Below, in pieces: positions 8,246 through 17,500 of a DNA stretch of 64,000 bases (position 1 is its first letter; each line of letters opens with the position of its first letter). The notes below the pieces were generated by a model. It saw nothing but the letters and a program-made list of their open reading frames with translations, was not told where the DNA came from and searched no databases. Position numbers and translations under genes: made by a program. This DNA is from Siderastrea siderea (lineage: Eukaryota > Cnidaria > Anthozoa > Scleractinia > Rhizangiidae): contig OZ034969.1 of the NCBI GenBank assembly GCA_964030785.1, positions 30,909,001 through 30,973,000 of the forward strand. The letters are read 5' to 3'.

Positions 8246-9003
8246 GCTTTGACATACTGCTTGACTCGAGCCTTGCAAAACTAGAAAGAGGTGGAGAACG
8301 GAATGTTTCACATGATTTCACAGTAAATTTTTATCCACCGATCGAATTGGATAAAGGAAACTATAAAGCAGCGTTGAACAGACTTATTACAATGAGTTAC
8401 TCATGGAATAATATCGATTCTCGTTATGATAACAATAAAATTAGATGGAAGAAAAAAACAGAACAAGCGTGGAAAACTTTAACTTTTCCGAATGGAATGT
8501 ATGATTACAAAAGAATCAACACTTTTGTTCAACAACACACCGGTAGAGTAGATCCAGCAAACAAAGACAGTGATTACATTTTCACAATATACTTCGATAG
8601 GTCAATTTATAGGGTTGTGACTTTGATACATAACGATTATGAGCTTGACTTGTCTCAAGGAAGTTTTGGTGAATTGCTTGGTTATGGTAAAAGTACCTTG
8701 AGTGGGGATGTTGTCGGAAGAAAAGTTCCAAATGTCACAAGAGGTGTTGATTGGGTATATTTACCCTGCGATCTTATCTCACGCCGAACAAACAATGTTC
8801 CAAGCGATGTGTTATACAGTTTCTCAACATCAGATCTTCAGGTTAGCTATCCATTTCGAAAAGAGCCACGTCGACTTGAGTGGCAGCCTGTTAATAAAAG
8901 TAATATAAATGCAATGAGAGTTTGGGTGACAGACGGAAGAAACAATATTCTGGATCTCAACGGGACAGACATTGCAATAAGCTTAATGATTGAAAAAGAT
9001 TAA
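8242..9003 (+). CDS. Minor capsid (penton-type) protein candidate
   Basis: A 253-residue, mostly beta-type protein, with a start overlapping the previous stop (ATGA). The pattern near residues 50-100 (SYSWNN, then FPNGMYDYKRINTFV) matches Polinton minor capsid proteins with a single jelly-roll fold, which form the vertices of the virion. It lies two genes before the major capsid protein, as in other Polintons. A TATATA lies directly upstream of the ATG. The three longer MSFY-type proteins of Polinton 2 have a similar opening, but the sequences are far apart. Assigned from gene order and pattern; a structure prediction would settle it. Confidence 0.65.
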   Translation: MSFDILLDSSLAKLERGGERNVSHDFTVNFYPPIELDKGNYKAALNRLITMSYSWNNIDSRYDNNKIRWKKKTEQAWKTLTFPNGMYDYKRINTFVQQHTGRVDPANKDSDYIFTIYFDRSIYRVVTLIHNDYELDLSQGSFGELLGYGKSTLSGDVVGRKVPNVTRGVDWVYLPCDLISRRTNNVPSDVLYSFSTSDLQVSYPFRKEPRRLEWQPVNKSNINAMRVWVTDGRNNILDLNGTDIAISLMIEKD

Positions 9004-9031
9004 AGTTTTTTTGTCGCTATAATATACAATC

Positions 9032-9427
9032 ATGTATCATCCAAGCGAGTGGGCAAGATACTTTGATGAAAAAACCGGGAGTTATCGATATAAACACAAA
9101 GGGTCGGGTGTGATCCGTGACACCTTCATGACAATTGGTAAAGTACTCAAAAAAAATGTAAAGAATGTTGCAAAAAAAACTGCTGAAAAAGCCACAAAAA
9201 CAATCGCTGAAAAAGCGGGTCAGAAAGTTGGTGAATTTGCTGATGAAAAAGGTTCAAAACTAATACGAAAATTACTGCAAGAGAGAAAAAAGACGTTGTC
9301 ACAAGGCGCAAAAACACCGTTGTCACAAGGCGCAAAAAAGAAACTTGCAAATATTTTGCAAAACCCAACACCAAAAAAATCAGACGCTCTTGTGAAATTA
9401 AATCAAATTTTGGCAAATGAAATTTAA
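9032..9427 (+). CDS. Basic core-like protein
   Basis: A 131-residue, very Lys-rich protein (roughly every fourth residue). It opens MYHPSEWARYFDEKTGSYRY and continues as an amphipathic Ala/Lys helix (KKTAEKATKTIAEKAG) with two repeats of LSQGAK near residues 90-105. This composition fits a DNA-condensing virion core protein. The 63365 ORF of Polinton 2 has the same overall design (a short WY-containing start and a basic Ala/Lys helix). A CTATAATATA signal precedes the ATG by 7-15 bases. The role is inference from charge and context. Confidence 0.65.
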   Translation: MYHPSEWARYFDEKTGSYRYKHKGSGVIRDTFMTIGKVLKKNVKNVAKKTAEKATKTIAEKAGQKVGEFADEKGSKLIRKLLQERKKTLSQGAKTPLSQGAKKKLANILQNPTPKKSDALVKLNQILANEI

Positions 9428-9470
9428 TAAAAAAATTTTTTTTCTATAAATATAATAAGCACTTGCAAAC

Positions 9471-10736
9471 ATGTTCAGAAGTCAACCATACCTCAAAGAG
9501 ACAAAATACGTTCAAATTAATTTAAACACCCCACTCACCTTCCCTGGAAATAACCAATTTCAAACAAAGACGGGCAACAAATTTACTGTAAGAGACCGGG
9601 ACAATTTTTATGATTGGTACAACGCTTATTTTCGAGTTGATTTCAAGTTTGAAGCAAAAGCAAACGGAGGTAACGTTGCTGCTGACACTGAATCAGCTCC
9701 TATTAACGGTTCTTTCTCATTGATCAAAAGTTTGAAAGTAATTTCATCAGGGAAAAAATTGTACGAGGCAAGCGATATTCACAAAGGTATTGTCATCAAA
9801 AATCTGCTTGATTTTTCAGACGATTATTCAAGAAGCGTGGCAAAAAACCAATTTTGGTATCTTGACTCTGACGCTACCACAGACACTGATGGCAATGCGA
9901 CAAACGCTGGAATGCGGGCAAGGGCGCTTCTATCACAGGGAGGTTTAATGGTTCAGACTATTATCCCCTTAAACAGATACTCTTTCTTCGAAGGTCTTTC
10001 CGATAAATTGCTGCCACCGATGCAACTTGAGTTTGAAATTCAACTTCAAGACGACCAAGAAATGATTTTTCAAAACAATAACACAGATCTGAGAAGAATT
10101 GTTGTTCGTAAATTTGAGTTGTGGGCCCCCCAATTGCATTTTACTGGTCAAGGACAAAAACTGGCCAATGAAAATTTCTTGAAACCAACCCAATGGAAAT
10201 ACCTGAATGAAACTTTGCATAGCAGCAGCGCCCGAAGGGATGGGAATGGTACGTGGTTAATTACACCGGGGGTAAAAAACCCCAAGCATGTTTTTGTTTT
10301 CATTCAACAAAGTCGGAAACAAAATGATTACAGGTACAACCCTTACATCTTTGACACATTTGATATCGATGGTGATGACTCAGCAAGATTGGACACTTGC
10401 CGCCTTCATTACGGTACAAAATTTTACCCTGAGCTTGATTATGACCATGATTTTAAAATAAGAATTTTGAATGATTTGATCAATTTCAGATACAGAAAAA
10501 ACGACTACAACACCGACGTTCAGCTGCAGCTTTCAAATTTTGTGAAGTTATACCCAATTATCTATTTTGATCTACGAAACACTGAAGAAAGTGTGACAGG
10601 CGACCCGAAAAAGCTCGAATTCCATTACAGACTTAATGAAGCCGCAGACGCTCAAGATTATATTATCTTCGCTTTGGTTTTGAATGAAGAAGAATTCGTG
10701 CTGAAGCAAATTGGTAATGAGCTTGTCGCCGTCTAA
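9471..10736 (+). CDS. Major capsid protein candidate (double jelly-roll)
   Basis: A 421-residue, acidic to neutral, beta-rich protein with many aromatic residues. It begins MFRSQPYLKETKYVQINLNT and has the features of Polinton major capsid proteins: an N-terminal strand set, a central IIPLNRYSFFEGLSDKLLPP segment followed by LEFEIQLQDDQEMI, and a second sandwich with RKNDYNTDVQLQLSNF. It is somewhat short for Polinton MCPs as I remember them. Position (between penton/core genes and the protease) and size make it the only plausible MCP in the element. TCTATAAATATA lies about 20 bases upstream. The frame is intact. Confidence 0.75.
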   Translation: MFRSQPYLKETKYVQINLNTPLTFPGNNQFQTKTGNKFTVRDRDNFYDWYNAYFRVDFKFEAKANGGNVAADTESAPINGSFSLIKSLKVISSGKKLYEASDIHKGIVIKNLLDFSDDYSRSVAKNQFWYLDSDATTDTDGNATNAGMRARALLSQGGLMVQTIIPLNRYSFFEGLSDKLLPPMQLEFEIQLQDDQEMIFQNNNTDLRRIVVRKFELWAPQLHFTGQGQKLANENFLKPTQWKYLNETLHSSSARRDGNGTWLITPGVKNPKHVFVFIQQSRKQNDYRYNPYIFDTFDIDGDDSARLDTCRLHYGTKFYPELDYDHDFKIRILNDLINFRYRKNDYNTDVQLQLSNFVKLYPIIYFDLRNTEESVTGDPKKLEFHYRLNEAADAQDYIIFALVLNEEEFVLKQIGNELVAV

Positions 10737-10782
10737 ACAAAATGAAAAATTCAAAAAAAATTCTGAATATAATGTACAAACA

Positions 10783-11490
10783 ATGAGCACAACTTACCAT
10801 CCATTCAAAATCGCACTGACTGATGGTCAGAAAAAGAAACTTCAAAAAGCTTATTTAACAAAGACCCCTGTTGGTCTGAAAGTCAAACCAGACCAAATTG
10901 GGCGTGGTGACGAACTTTTTCTCACTGAAACTCAAATCAAGCGATTGAAAAAAAGATCGGCGGCAGGGAAAGGAATGGTAATAAAATTAAGCCAAACACA
11001 GCTTCAGAACACTGCGCAGCGTGGTGGAAATTTGTTTTCTACTATGTTAGGTTTGGCACGACCTTTGATAAAGCCAGCCCTTGGAGCATTAGCAAGTGCA
11101 GGTTTGAGTTTTGGCGCTGAAAAGGTGTTGAAAAAGATATTTGGTAATGGTTTTGGAGCAAGGGAAATTGAGCTTTATAAACTTGTCCAGCGAATGACTC
11201 CTACTCAGAAAAAGGCAGCAAAACAATATCTTGTTGGAAAAGGTTTGGTGAAAGGAGGCGGCGCACAATACGGCGGTTTCCTTGGCATGTTGGCGTCTAT
11301 CGGAGTACCTTTGGCCCTTGATTTGGTCAGAAAAATAATTGGAAAAGGTATGCAAACGCAACCACCACCGCCACCACCACGAACAAGACGATCACCAGGA
11401 ATACCAGAGGGTAAAGGGATGCAAATTCAACCTCCACCTTTTTATGGAACTTGGGAGGATTATTATCGTTTAAAAAAAACTGAAATTTGA
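10783..11490 (+). CDS. Capsid-associated protein with repeated Gln/Lys motif
   Basis: A 235-residue protein from the ATG at 10783 (MSTTYHPFKIALTDGQ). Residues 10-80 contain three copies of a short repeat of the form L-(T/S)-x-x-Q-x-x-(K/R)-(L/N): LTDGQKKKL, LTETQIKRL and LSQTQLQN. Next comes a Gly/Ala/Leu-rich hydrophobic stretch (FSTMLGLARPLIKPALGALA), a basic helix, and a Pro-rich tail with two GKGMQ repeats. This design (repeat, membrane-active segment, basic tail) is common in Polinton and adintovirus virion proteins of unknown role. An A8 run at its 3' end (11472-11479) separates it from the protease frame. An AATATAATG signal lies upstream. Confidence 0.65.
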   Translation: MSTTYHPFKIALTDGQKKKLQKAYLTKTPVGLKVKPDQIGRGDELFLTETQIKRLKKRSAAGKGMVIKLSQTQLQNTAQRGGNLFSTMLGLARPLIKPALGALASAGLSFGAEKVLKKIFGNGFGAREIELYKLVQRMTPTQKKAAKQYLVGKGLVKGGGAQYGGFLGMLASIGVPLALDLVRKIIGKGMQTQPPPPPPRTRRSPGIPEGKGMQIQPPPFYGTWEDYYRLKKTEI

Positions 11491-11923
11491 AGATAAACCT
11501 CTTTCCAACATTGACCTGAGAAAATGGTGCAACTTTTTACAAATACCCATCAAAGGGATTTTTAGCAGAAACGAAAAAAAACCCTTGTTTCATTCTCCAT
11601 GTATTATAAACTTGGATGATTTCGGAAGTTTGGGAACTCACTGGGTATGTTGTTGGCCAAAAGGAAAAGGTCTTTACGAGTATTTCGATTCATTTGGGCT
11701 TCCACCACCTTTGGAATGGGAAAAAGAAATGTCAATGCACGGGATGACACATTTTTTCAGAAATGACAACCAAATTCAATGGAAACAAAGTGTGAGATGT
11801 GGTTATTACTGCCTTCTCTTTTTAAACGAAAGAAATAAAGGAACAAGTTTTACCGATATTTTGAAAATATTCTCCAACGATTTACTTCAAAATGAGGAAA
11901 TTGTGAAAAATTATTTTTCATAA
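11480..11923 (+). CDS. Adenain-like cysteine protease
   Basis: The frame is open from 11474 and codes for 147 residues from a CTG at 11480; there is no in-frame ATG upstream. It begins in the usual way for Polinton proteases (KPLSNIDLRKWCNFLQIPIK). The catalytic set is visible: His in GTHWVC, Asp in YFDSFG, the Gln of the oxyanion loop in NDNQIQWKQS, and the nucleophile Cys in VRCGYYC. The role is maturation cleavage of capsid proteins. The missing ATG may mean start-codon loss (CTG where the start should be), translation by readthrough from the previous gene across the A8 run, or a base error. Confidence 0.88.
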   Translation: MKFEDKPLSNIDLRKWCNFLQIPIKGIFSRNEKKPLFHSPCIINLDDFGSLGTHWVCCWPKGKGLYEYFDSFGLPPPLEWEKEMSMHGMTHFFRNDNQIQWKQSVRCGYYCLLFLNERNKGTSFTDILKIFSNDLLQNEEIVKNYFS

Positions 11924-11932
11924 CTATATAAA

Positions 11933-12091
11933 ATGAAAAAAGTGTACTGTGTGAAAGAAGAAAGGCACACACCAAATGTACCTGGGAGTGAAAAGGTTGT
12001 TACAACAAAAAAAAGAAATAGAAGAGTCTTGTTAGTAAAATGCGCAAGTTGTGGAAAAATGAAATCCGCTGGTTTCTTGCCGGGAAACTGA
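11933..12091 (+). CDS. Small zinc-ribbon protein
   Basis: A 52-residue ORF nine bases after the protease stop, with ACTATATAAAATG as its promoter/start context. It reads MKKVYCVKEERHTPNVPGSE and later KCASCGKMKSAGF. The C-x-x-C in KCASCG and the opening Y-C-V-K match the short zinc-ribbon domain found in several Polintons, adomaviruses and iridoviruses (DUF5679-like); the second Cys of the first knuckle is Glu here, so only one C-x-x-C pair is complete. It overlaps the PLA2 ORF by 52 bases in another frame. The two may originally have been one protein broken by a frameshift near 12080. Confidence 0.6.
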   Translation: MKKVYCVKEERHTPNVPGSEKVVTTKKRNRRVLLVKCASCGKMKSAGFLPGN

Positions 12092-13022
12092 GTGAGCCCT
12101 CCCTTGCGCAGGGCAGTGGAATATTCGGTGACGTTGCTATGGCAGTTGGTGATCTTGCAATTACAAAAGGAATCCCATATCTTGCGAAAAAAAGTGTTGA
12201 AGCTGGAAGATATTACACTTCTGAAGCAATGAGAGACCCTAAATTGCGAAAGAAAGCAATAAATTACACTCTTGACAAAGCCCGCCCAGTTATTCAAAAA
12301 GTTGGAAGTGAAATGTTTGATCAACTTTCAACTAAAGTTCGACCAAACCAACGTTATAAAACTGACAGACCTGATTTGGATGGAGCTGGGTTTGACATAC
12401 ATGCAGCAATTGGGAAATTTCCGAAACCAAAAAAAGGTTGGACATTGCCGGGACATAATTTCACAGGGCCATATAACCCTCTTGAAAAGCAGGTTAAATT
12501 CAATCCAGAAACGGGTGAAATTCTTGAAATATATCAACAACCCACAGGTGCTACAGATGCGATTGCAATGCAACATGATGTTGATTATGATGTTTGTTCC
12601 AACCGTGAAAAAAGTATGGTGAAAACCTGAAAAAATGCAAAAACAAAGCGGATAAAAAATTGGTTAAGTCTCTTGACGCAGTTCCTTACAAACAGAGGCA
12701 GTGGGGCCATTCGGTTGCAAGAAATGCAATCAATGCAAAACAAAAGTTAGGGTTGGGTTTGAAAAAACAAAAAGGGACTGGTGCTTTGGATAAACCATTG
12801 GAAGTAGCGAGATTTGCTGAAACTTTGACAAAAAAAATGATTCCTTCCACAAAACATGTATTCGATCGGTATTGGTCAGGTGATATTGCGAAAAATGCTT
12901 TCACAGGTCCAACTGGTGTTACAAGCAAGAAATTTTGGACTCATCCGAAAAAGGGTACTGTTATGCGTTTGGTGAAAAATCCAAAAACAGGCAAATATGA
13001 AAATGTTTATGAAGAACTTTGA
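12040..13022 (+). CDS. Phospholipase A2-domain virion protein, frameshifted
   Basis: Two ORFs, 12040-12630 and a frame open from about 12614 to 13022, are separated by a one-base shift at the six-A run 12608-12613. The first part ends in a parvovirus VP1-type phospholipase A2 domain: the Ca-binding loop is LPGHNFTGPYNPL and the catalytic His-Asp pair is in QHDVDYD. The second part supplies the basic tail. Such domains open endosomal membranes during virion entry. The N-terminal 110 residues are Ala/Lys-rich helices. An upstream in-frame start is not obvious, and fusion with the zinc-ribbon ORF is possible. The break would remove the C-terminal third but leaves the active-site motifs intact. 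Confidence 0.8.
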
Positions 13023-13282
13023 TTGGCTTTTAACCACCATTTATCAAACTCCTGTTTTGCGAGCCACCAGCTTACTAAGCTTTTTGGAAGGTGCTGAGAA
13101 ATAGATTTCATAATTTCTTTTTTGTTGGGCCAGCATTCAGAAGGTACCTTTTCAAAATAATTGTACAGAAAACAGGAATAGTTCACTGACTTGCCGGACA
13201 TCTTCTGAAATTGAGCAGTAACGTTACCAAGAAAATCTACCTCGCTGGAAGAAAACATTTCGTTAATTTTCCATTTCCGCAA
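13007..13282 (-). CDS. Small unknown protein
   Basis: An open frame on the minus strand of at least 91 codons from a TTG at 13282; the first ATG is at 13258, and the frame stays open upstream to about 13320. It reads EMFSSSEVDFLGNVTAQFQK and later SCFLYNYFEKVPSECWPNKK, with Trp pairs (VSWWLAKQEFDKWW) at the end. The coding-like composition is clear but I know no family. It overlaps the 3' end of the PLA2 gene by 16 bases (tail to tail). Confidence 0.55.
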   Translation of the reverse strand: MRKWKINEMFSSSEVDFLGNVTAQFQKMSGKSVNYSCFLYNYFEKVPSECWPNKKEIMKSISQHLPKSLVSWWLAKQEFDKWWLKANQSSS

Positions 13283-13305
13283 AACACTTTTTAAATGAAA
13301 ATTAT

Positions 13306-13551
13306 TTACAGTGAAAATTCTTTCCCGATTTCTTCTTGAAACTGTTCATCATCATCAAATTCAGACGCTCTACCACATTTTGAACATGCACGACAGAACT
13401 CATTCACCACATAAATTAATTGCTCCTCGCATGAAGGACAACGATAAATCTTTTTTGTCAATGGGTATGAATTTAATTTTTTTTGCAATGTTTCTTGAAT
13501 TTTTTTCGCCGAAATTTTCTCACCTTGCAACAAACCAAATGGGTCGTCCAT
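13306..13551 (-). CDS. Small zinc-ribbon protein, unknown
   Basis: An 81-residue protein from the ATG at 13551. Two Cys knuckles are present: YRCPSCEEQ and, 15 residues later, FCRACSKCG, so a C-x2-C...C-x2-C zinc ribbon is likely. The ends are acidic (DDDEQFQEEIG). It is divergently placed with the integrase, 22 bases away; a GTATAGTATAC palindrome between the two ATGs can serve both directions. A transcription-related zinc ribbon is possible, but nothing beyond the metal site supports this. Confidence 0.6.
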   Translation of the reverse strand: MDDPFGLLQGEKISAKKIQETLQKKLNSYPLTKKIYRCPSCEEQLIYVVNEFCRACSKCGRASEFDDDEQFQEEIGKEFSL

Positions 13552-13573
13552 TTTTTATTTTGTATAGTATACA

Positions 13574-14579
13574 ATGAGCTCCCGTATTTTCAATAAATTG
13601 TCAAAAATTTATTACAGCCCGCGAGGGTATTGGAAAGGTTTTGCAGCAATTAAGAAATTAGCCCAGGCAGCAAAAGTTTCGGAAGATGTGGCTCAAAACT
13701 GGTTGATGAAGCAAGCTCTTTGGCAGGTTTATTTACCAGCCCCACGTTATATTCCAAGACCGAAATTTGACGTTCCTGTTCCAAACAAAGTTCACCAAGC
13801 CGATCTTCTGTATCTCCCACACGATCGCCCACCACGCTACAGTAAAACTTTTAAATATGCTCTCACAGTGGTAGATGTGGCCTCTCGATACAAAGAAGCC
13901 GAACCGTTGACCACAAAAGAGGCTAAAGAAGTTGCAACTGCTCTGGAACGGATTTATAGTCGTGGTCCTTTGAAGTGGCCGAAACTGCTTCGGGTCGATC
14001 CTGGTCGTGAGTTTATGGGTGCTGTAAATCAACTGCTTTCAAAACATAATGTCGAGGTTAGACGTGGTCGTGTGGATATTCACCGTGATCAAGCAATTGT
14101 TGAAAGATTCAACCGCACCCTTGCTGAACGGCTGTTTGGACACCAGTATGGGGTTGAAATAAGCCTCCCTGAGGGTCAGCGGTTCACTGCGTGGGTGACC
14201 CGACTGCCAGCTGTTATTTCAGCTTTGAACAACGAGGTAACAAGCCTAACCGGCAAGAAACCCGCCGTTGCCATTAAAGAAAAAATATGTTTCTGCAAAG
14301 CCATCGACACCTTATTCAAGGCCTGTTGGGCAAAGGGAAAAAAAGCTCCCCTATCTCGTTAATGTGCGCTATCTCTACCAACCTGGCGAGCTTGAAGGCG
14401 GTGTAAAAAGAGCTACAGATCCAATCTGGTCTTTGAAAGTTTACAGCATTGAAAGATCTTTTACCAAACCAAATCAACCCGTTCTCTACTATTTGTACGA
14501 CGGTCCCAAGCGCGGCTTCGTGCGTGAAGAAGTGCTAGTTGTCCCTCCAAACACACAATTACCCCCCGAGCAACTTTAA
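13574..14579 (+). CDS. Retroviral-type DDE integrase, frameshifted
   Basis: The first ORF (13574-14362) holds the catalytic core and the second (about 14268-14579, another frame) the C-terminal SH3-like domain. They join at the six-A run 14280-14285. Core residues are Asp in HQADLLYL, Asp in RVDPGREF and Glu in QAIVERFNR, the D,D-35-E triad. The C-terminal part shows YLVNVRYLYQPGELEGG and LYYLYDGPKRGFVREE. It would insert the element through its TIRs and make the 6-bp duplication. No chromodomain is present, unlike Polinton 2. It converges with the polymerase gene; their 3' ends overlap by 21 bases. Confidence 0.9.
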
Positions 14580-17500
14580 AATTTCGGCATCTAACTCAAT
14601 AAGTTCATCATATGTTAATATTGGCATTTCTTTGTACCCATAAGCTTTTGTATGAATACCATCGTCACATATCCATCGTTTTGAATCAAATGGTGAAAGC
14701 GGAATTTTGTTAAGATGCATTCCGTATATCTCATGCCCCTCGCTTCGAATAATGTTCATTCCATGCCTTTTCTGCTCCTTTCCAAAAAGAGTTTCCTTGT
14801 AATGTTCATGCATAATTTTTTTATTCACAACACTCTTTTTTACACCCTTTGCTTTTTTTATATTTTTTTCGTCAGCTTTCAAGACAGAATACATTTTTGG
14901 TCTAAGACAAACACACTCTACAATTGGTGTTCCATTGCATTCATCTTTCATTTTTCCCAAGACCTTTTTGTTTATATTTGAGTAAAGTGGATGCTCCTTC
15001 GGGTAGTCGCTCGTATCATAAAGATCTTTGTTTTTTTCGATGTCTTTGTATACATCATCCGTTTCAATTTCAACAAGAAGGCTGTCGGTATCTGTGTATA
15101 AAAGCTCGCACTTTGGCCCGTATTGTTTTTTTAGTTCGTTGTAGAAAAAGTCGTACATCAATATCTTGCTGTTGTCAAGGATAGTCATCCCCGTGTAAAC
15201 AGGTTTGTCAAGCGGCAGCTTGCTTTTGTGCATGCCAATTCCAACAAGGTCATTTGAAAAAATTACAAACCTTGAGTGCAAAGGGCTGGCAACCAATTTT
15301 CTTATTTTTTCTGTCTCATCGCTTCTTGCTAATTTTATTTTAACATGTTTACGCACGTTTTCCATGGTTTTGCCAAAAACTGAGTTATTCATGAGCTTGT
15401 AAAAGTTCTTTTCAAAGTCGCTCTTTGATTTTTTCCTGAATTCTGTATTCATCTGAATGTACGGCTCCATCCAGCATTCTTGTTCAAACTCCAACACCCT
15501 GTGCACTCTCTTCAGTTTCATTCCCTGCTTCAGATAAAACTGCAAGTTTCTGTAATGCACGACATAGTTGCTTTTGTCCTCAAGTGTCAGCAGCAGCTTC
15601 TGGCTCTCAGGCGGTTTCAGATCCATTTCTTTCATCAACATCTTTTGGTAGTCCGACATACATTCTTTTTTCACGACCTTTTTCTCCGAAGCAAGGGGAT
15701 AGCAGTTGTGTTGCTCATGCAGTTCTGCTGGATATTCAAGATCCACCTCAAGAATCCATCCATTCTTTGCGTTTTCTTTTTTCTTCATTATTTCTTCCTC
15801 AGTTGGCATAACACGTTGCCATTTAAAATCTCTTTTCGGGAGTGGGTTGCTCATTGCCCATCCGTAAAGGTTGTTAGCTTCAAGATACATGATGTATTTG
15901 TTCGGTTTGCTGTGGTCATATAGTCCGGTACTTGCGGGTTGTTTGCCTTTGCGTACCTTTTGCTTGCCATTGAGATTCCACCCCTCATTCCCCTTTCCAC
16001 AAATAAATGCATATCAAGATCTGTTAATAACTCAAGCTCTACCTCAGGTTTTTTCAATAAAGCATCCCAAGAGAGGCCTGGAGAAGTTAAATAATGAGCC
16101 GGATCTAACCCATACTGCTCTTGGCATAGGTTTCTGAAGTTTTCAAAAACATCCACCAGAAGTGCGACATCCGTTTTCACGTAAAGATCGTGATAATCGC
16201 CCAAAGTTTTACATTCAAAAGTTTTCCAAACAGTCTGCGCGTGCACATACTCTTCGTCTGTTATGTGCTCGTCGTTCAGCTTGCTATAAAACTTTTCTTT
16301 TTCTGGAAGCTTTGTCTCTCTGAATTTTTCCCATGAGTCCATGTACTCGTAAGGGTATATCCCTTTTTTGTAAAGCAGATCGCTTCCTTTTGTAAATGTT
16401 GATGTTATTTTCAACGCCTCCTTTGGTGTTGCGCTTACAAGTGAATCAAGACTCGCTTGCAAAAAATTCAAGCTGTCAATGAACCTTATATTACCCACTG
16501 AAAATGAAATGTATTTTTCCATGTTGTTGGGAATGCAATTCACATCTTTTTCAATCTTTGAAATTACCTGCATTAAATGGTGTGCATCGTAATTCCTTAG
16601 GTTGTGGAACACAACTGGTATTTGGTAATTAATAGGGTTTATACGAAGTTTTAAATTGCATTTGTTATGCGCTGCTCCTCGGAACTTACCAGTTATGTGG
16701 CAATGGTCTTTTACTGAGTCAATTATGTTTTTCTGAAGTAAAGGACAACCACAGAAAATACAATTTTCCTGTGATTTTGCTTTCAACTGGTTTTCTTTGT
16801 CTGTTAATTTTTTCAGCCTCAAAACTCCCCATTGTTTCTCTTCTTTTTGTGCTCTATAAAAACATTTTTTATGCCATTGCCCCCTGTAAGTCCAATTTTC
16901 ACTGCCTTCATTTTCTTCTATACTCCAAACTGGTAAAGAGTCTAAAAATTCATCTTTTATCAAACTTTTATTACAAATATGGCAGTCACTTGCATTTTTG
17001 CATTTTACCCAGTCTTCTGGCTCCATCACAATTGGCTTTTTTGTGATAAACATTCTCTTATTTTTACCTCTTCCTCAAGAATATCATTTAAAAACATTTC
17101 AACCGCATTTTCACCGCTGTTAACCTTTGAACTGAAAACGTTTCCGTCATTTCTCACAACAATGTAACAATATCCACATGCTTCATGCAATTCTTTCTTC
17201 TCTGTGAAGCTTTTTTTCTTGCTCTCTGGCCCAATCTCACAGCCAAGAATCTTTCCAATCAAAGCCTCAATGTCAGCATATATCACGTATGGAACCTTCA
17301 TCTGTTTATGATAATCTTTGAAAGAAAGGGTGTTTTTCCCCTCTTCCCGCATCTCGATCCTTGTCGGCCTGCCATTCACACCATTGCAATATTTTTTGTG
17401 ATTCTCGAGCAAGCCTGCTCTTGAAAAACCTGTTAAGCACATCATGCAGTAGTGTTTTGCGTTTCTATTTTTTGTCTGATCGAAGAGCAAAGCGCTCACC

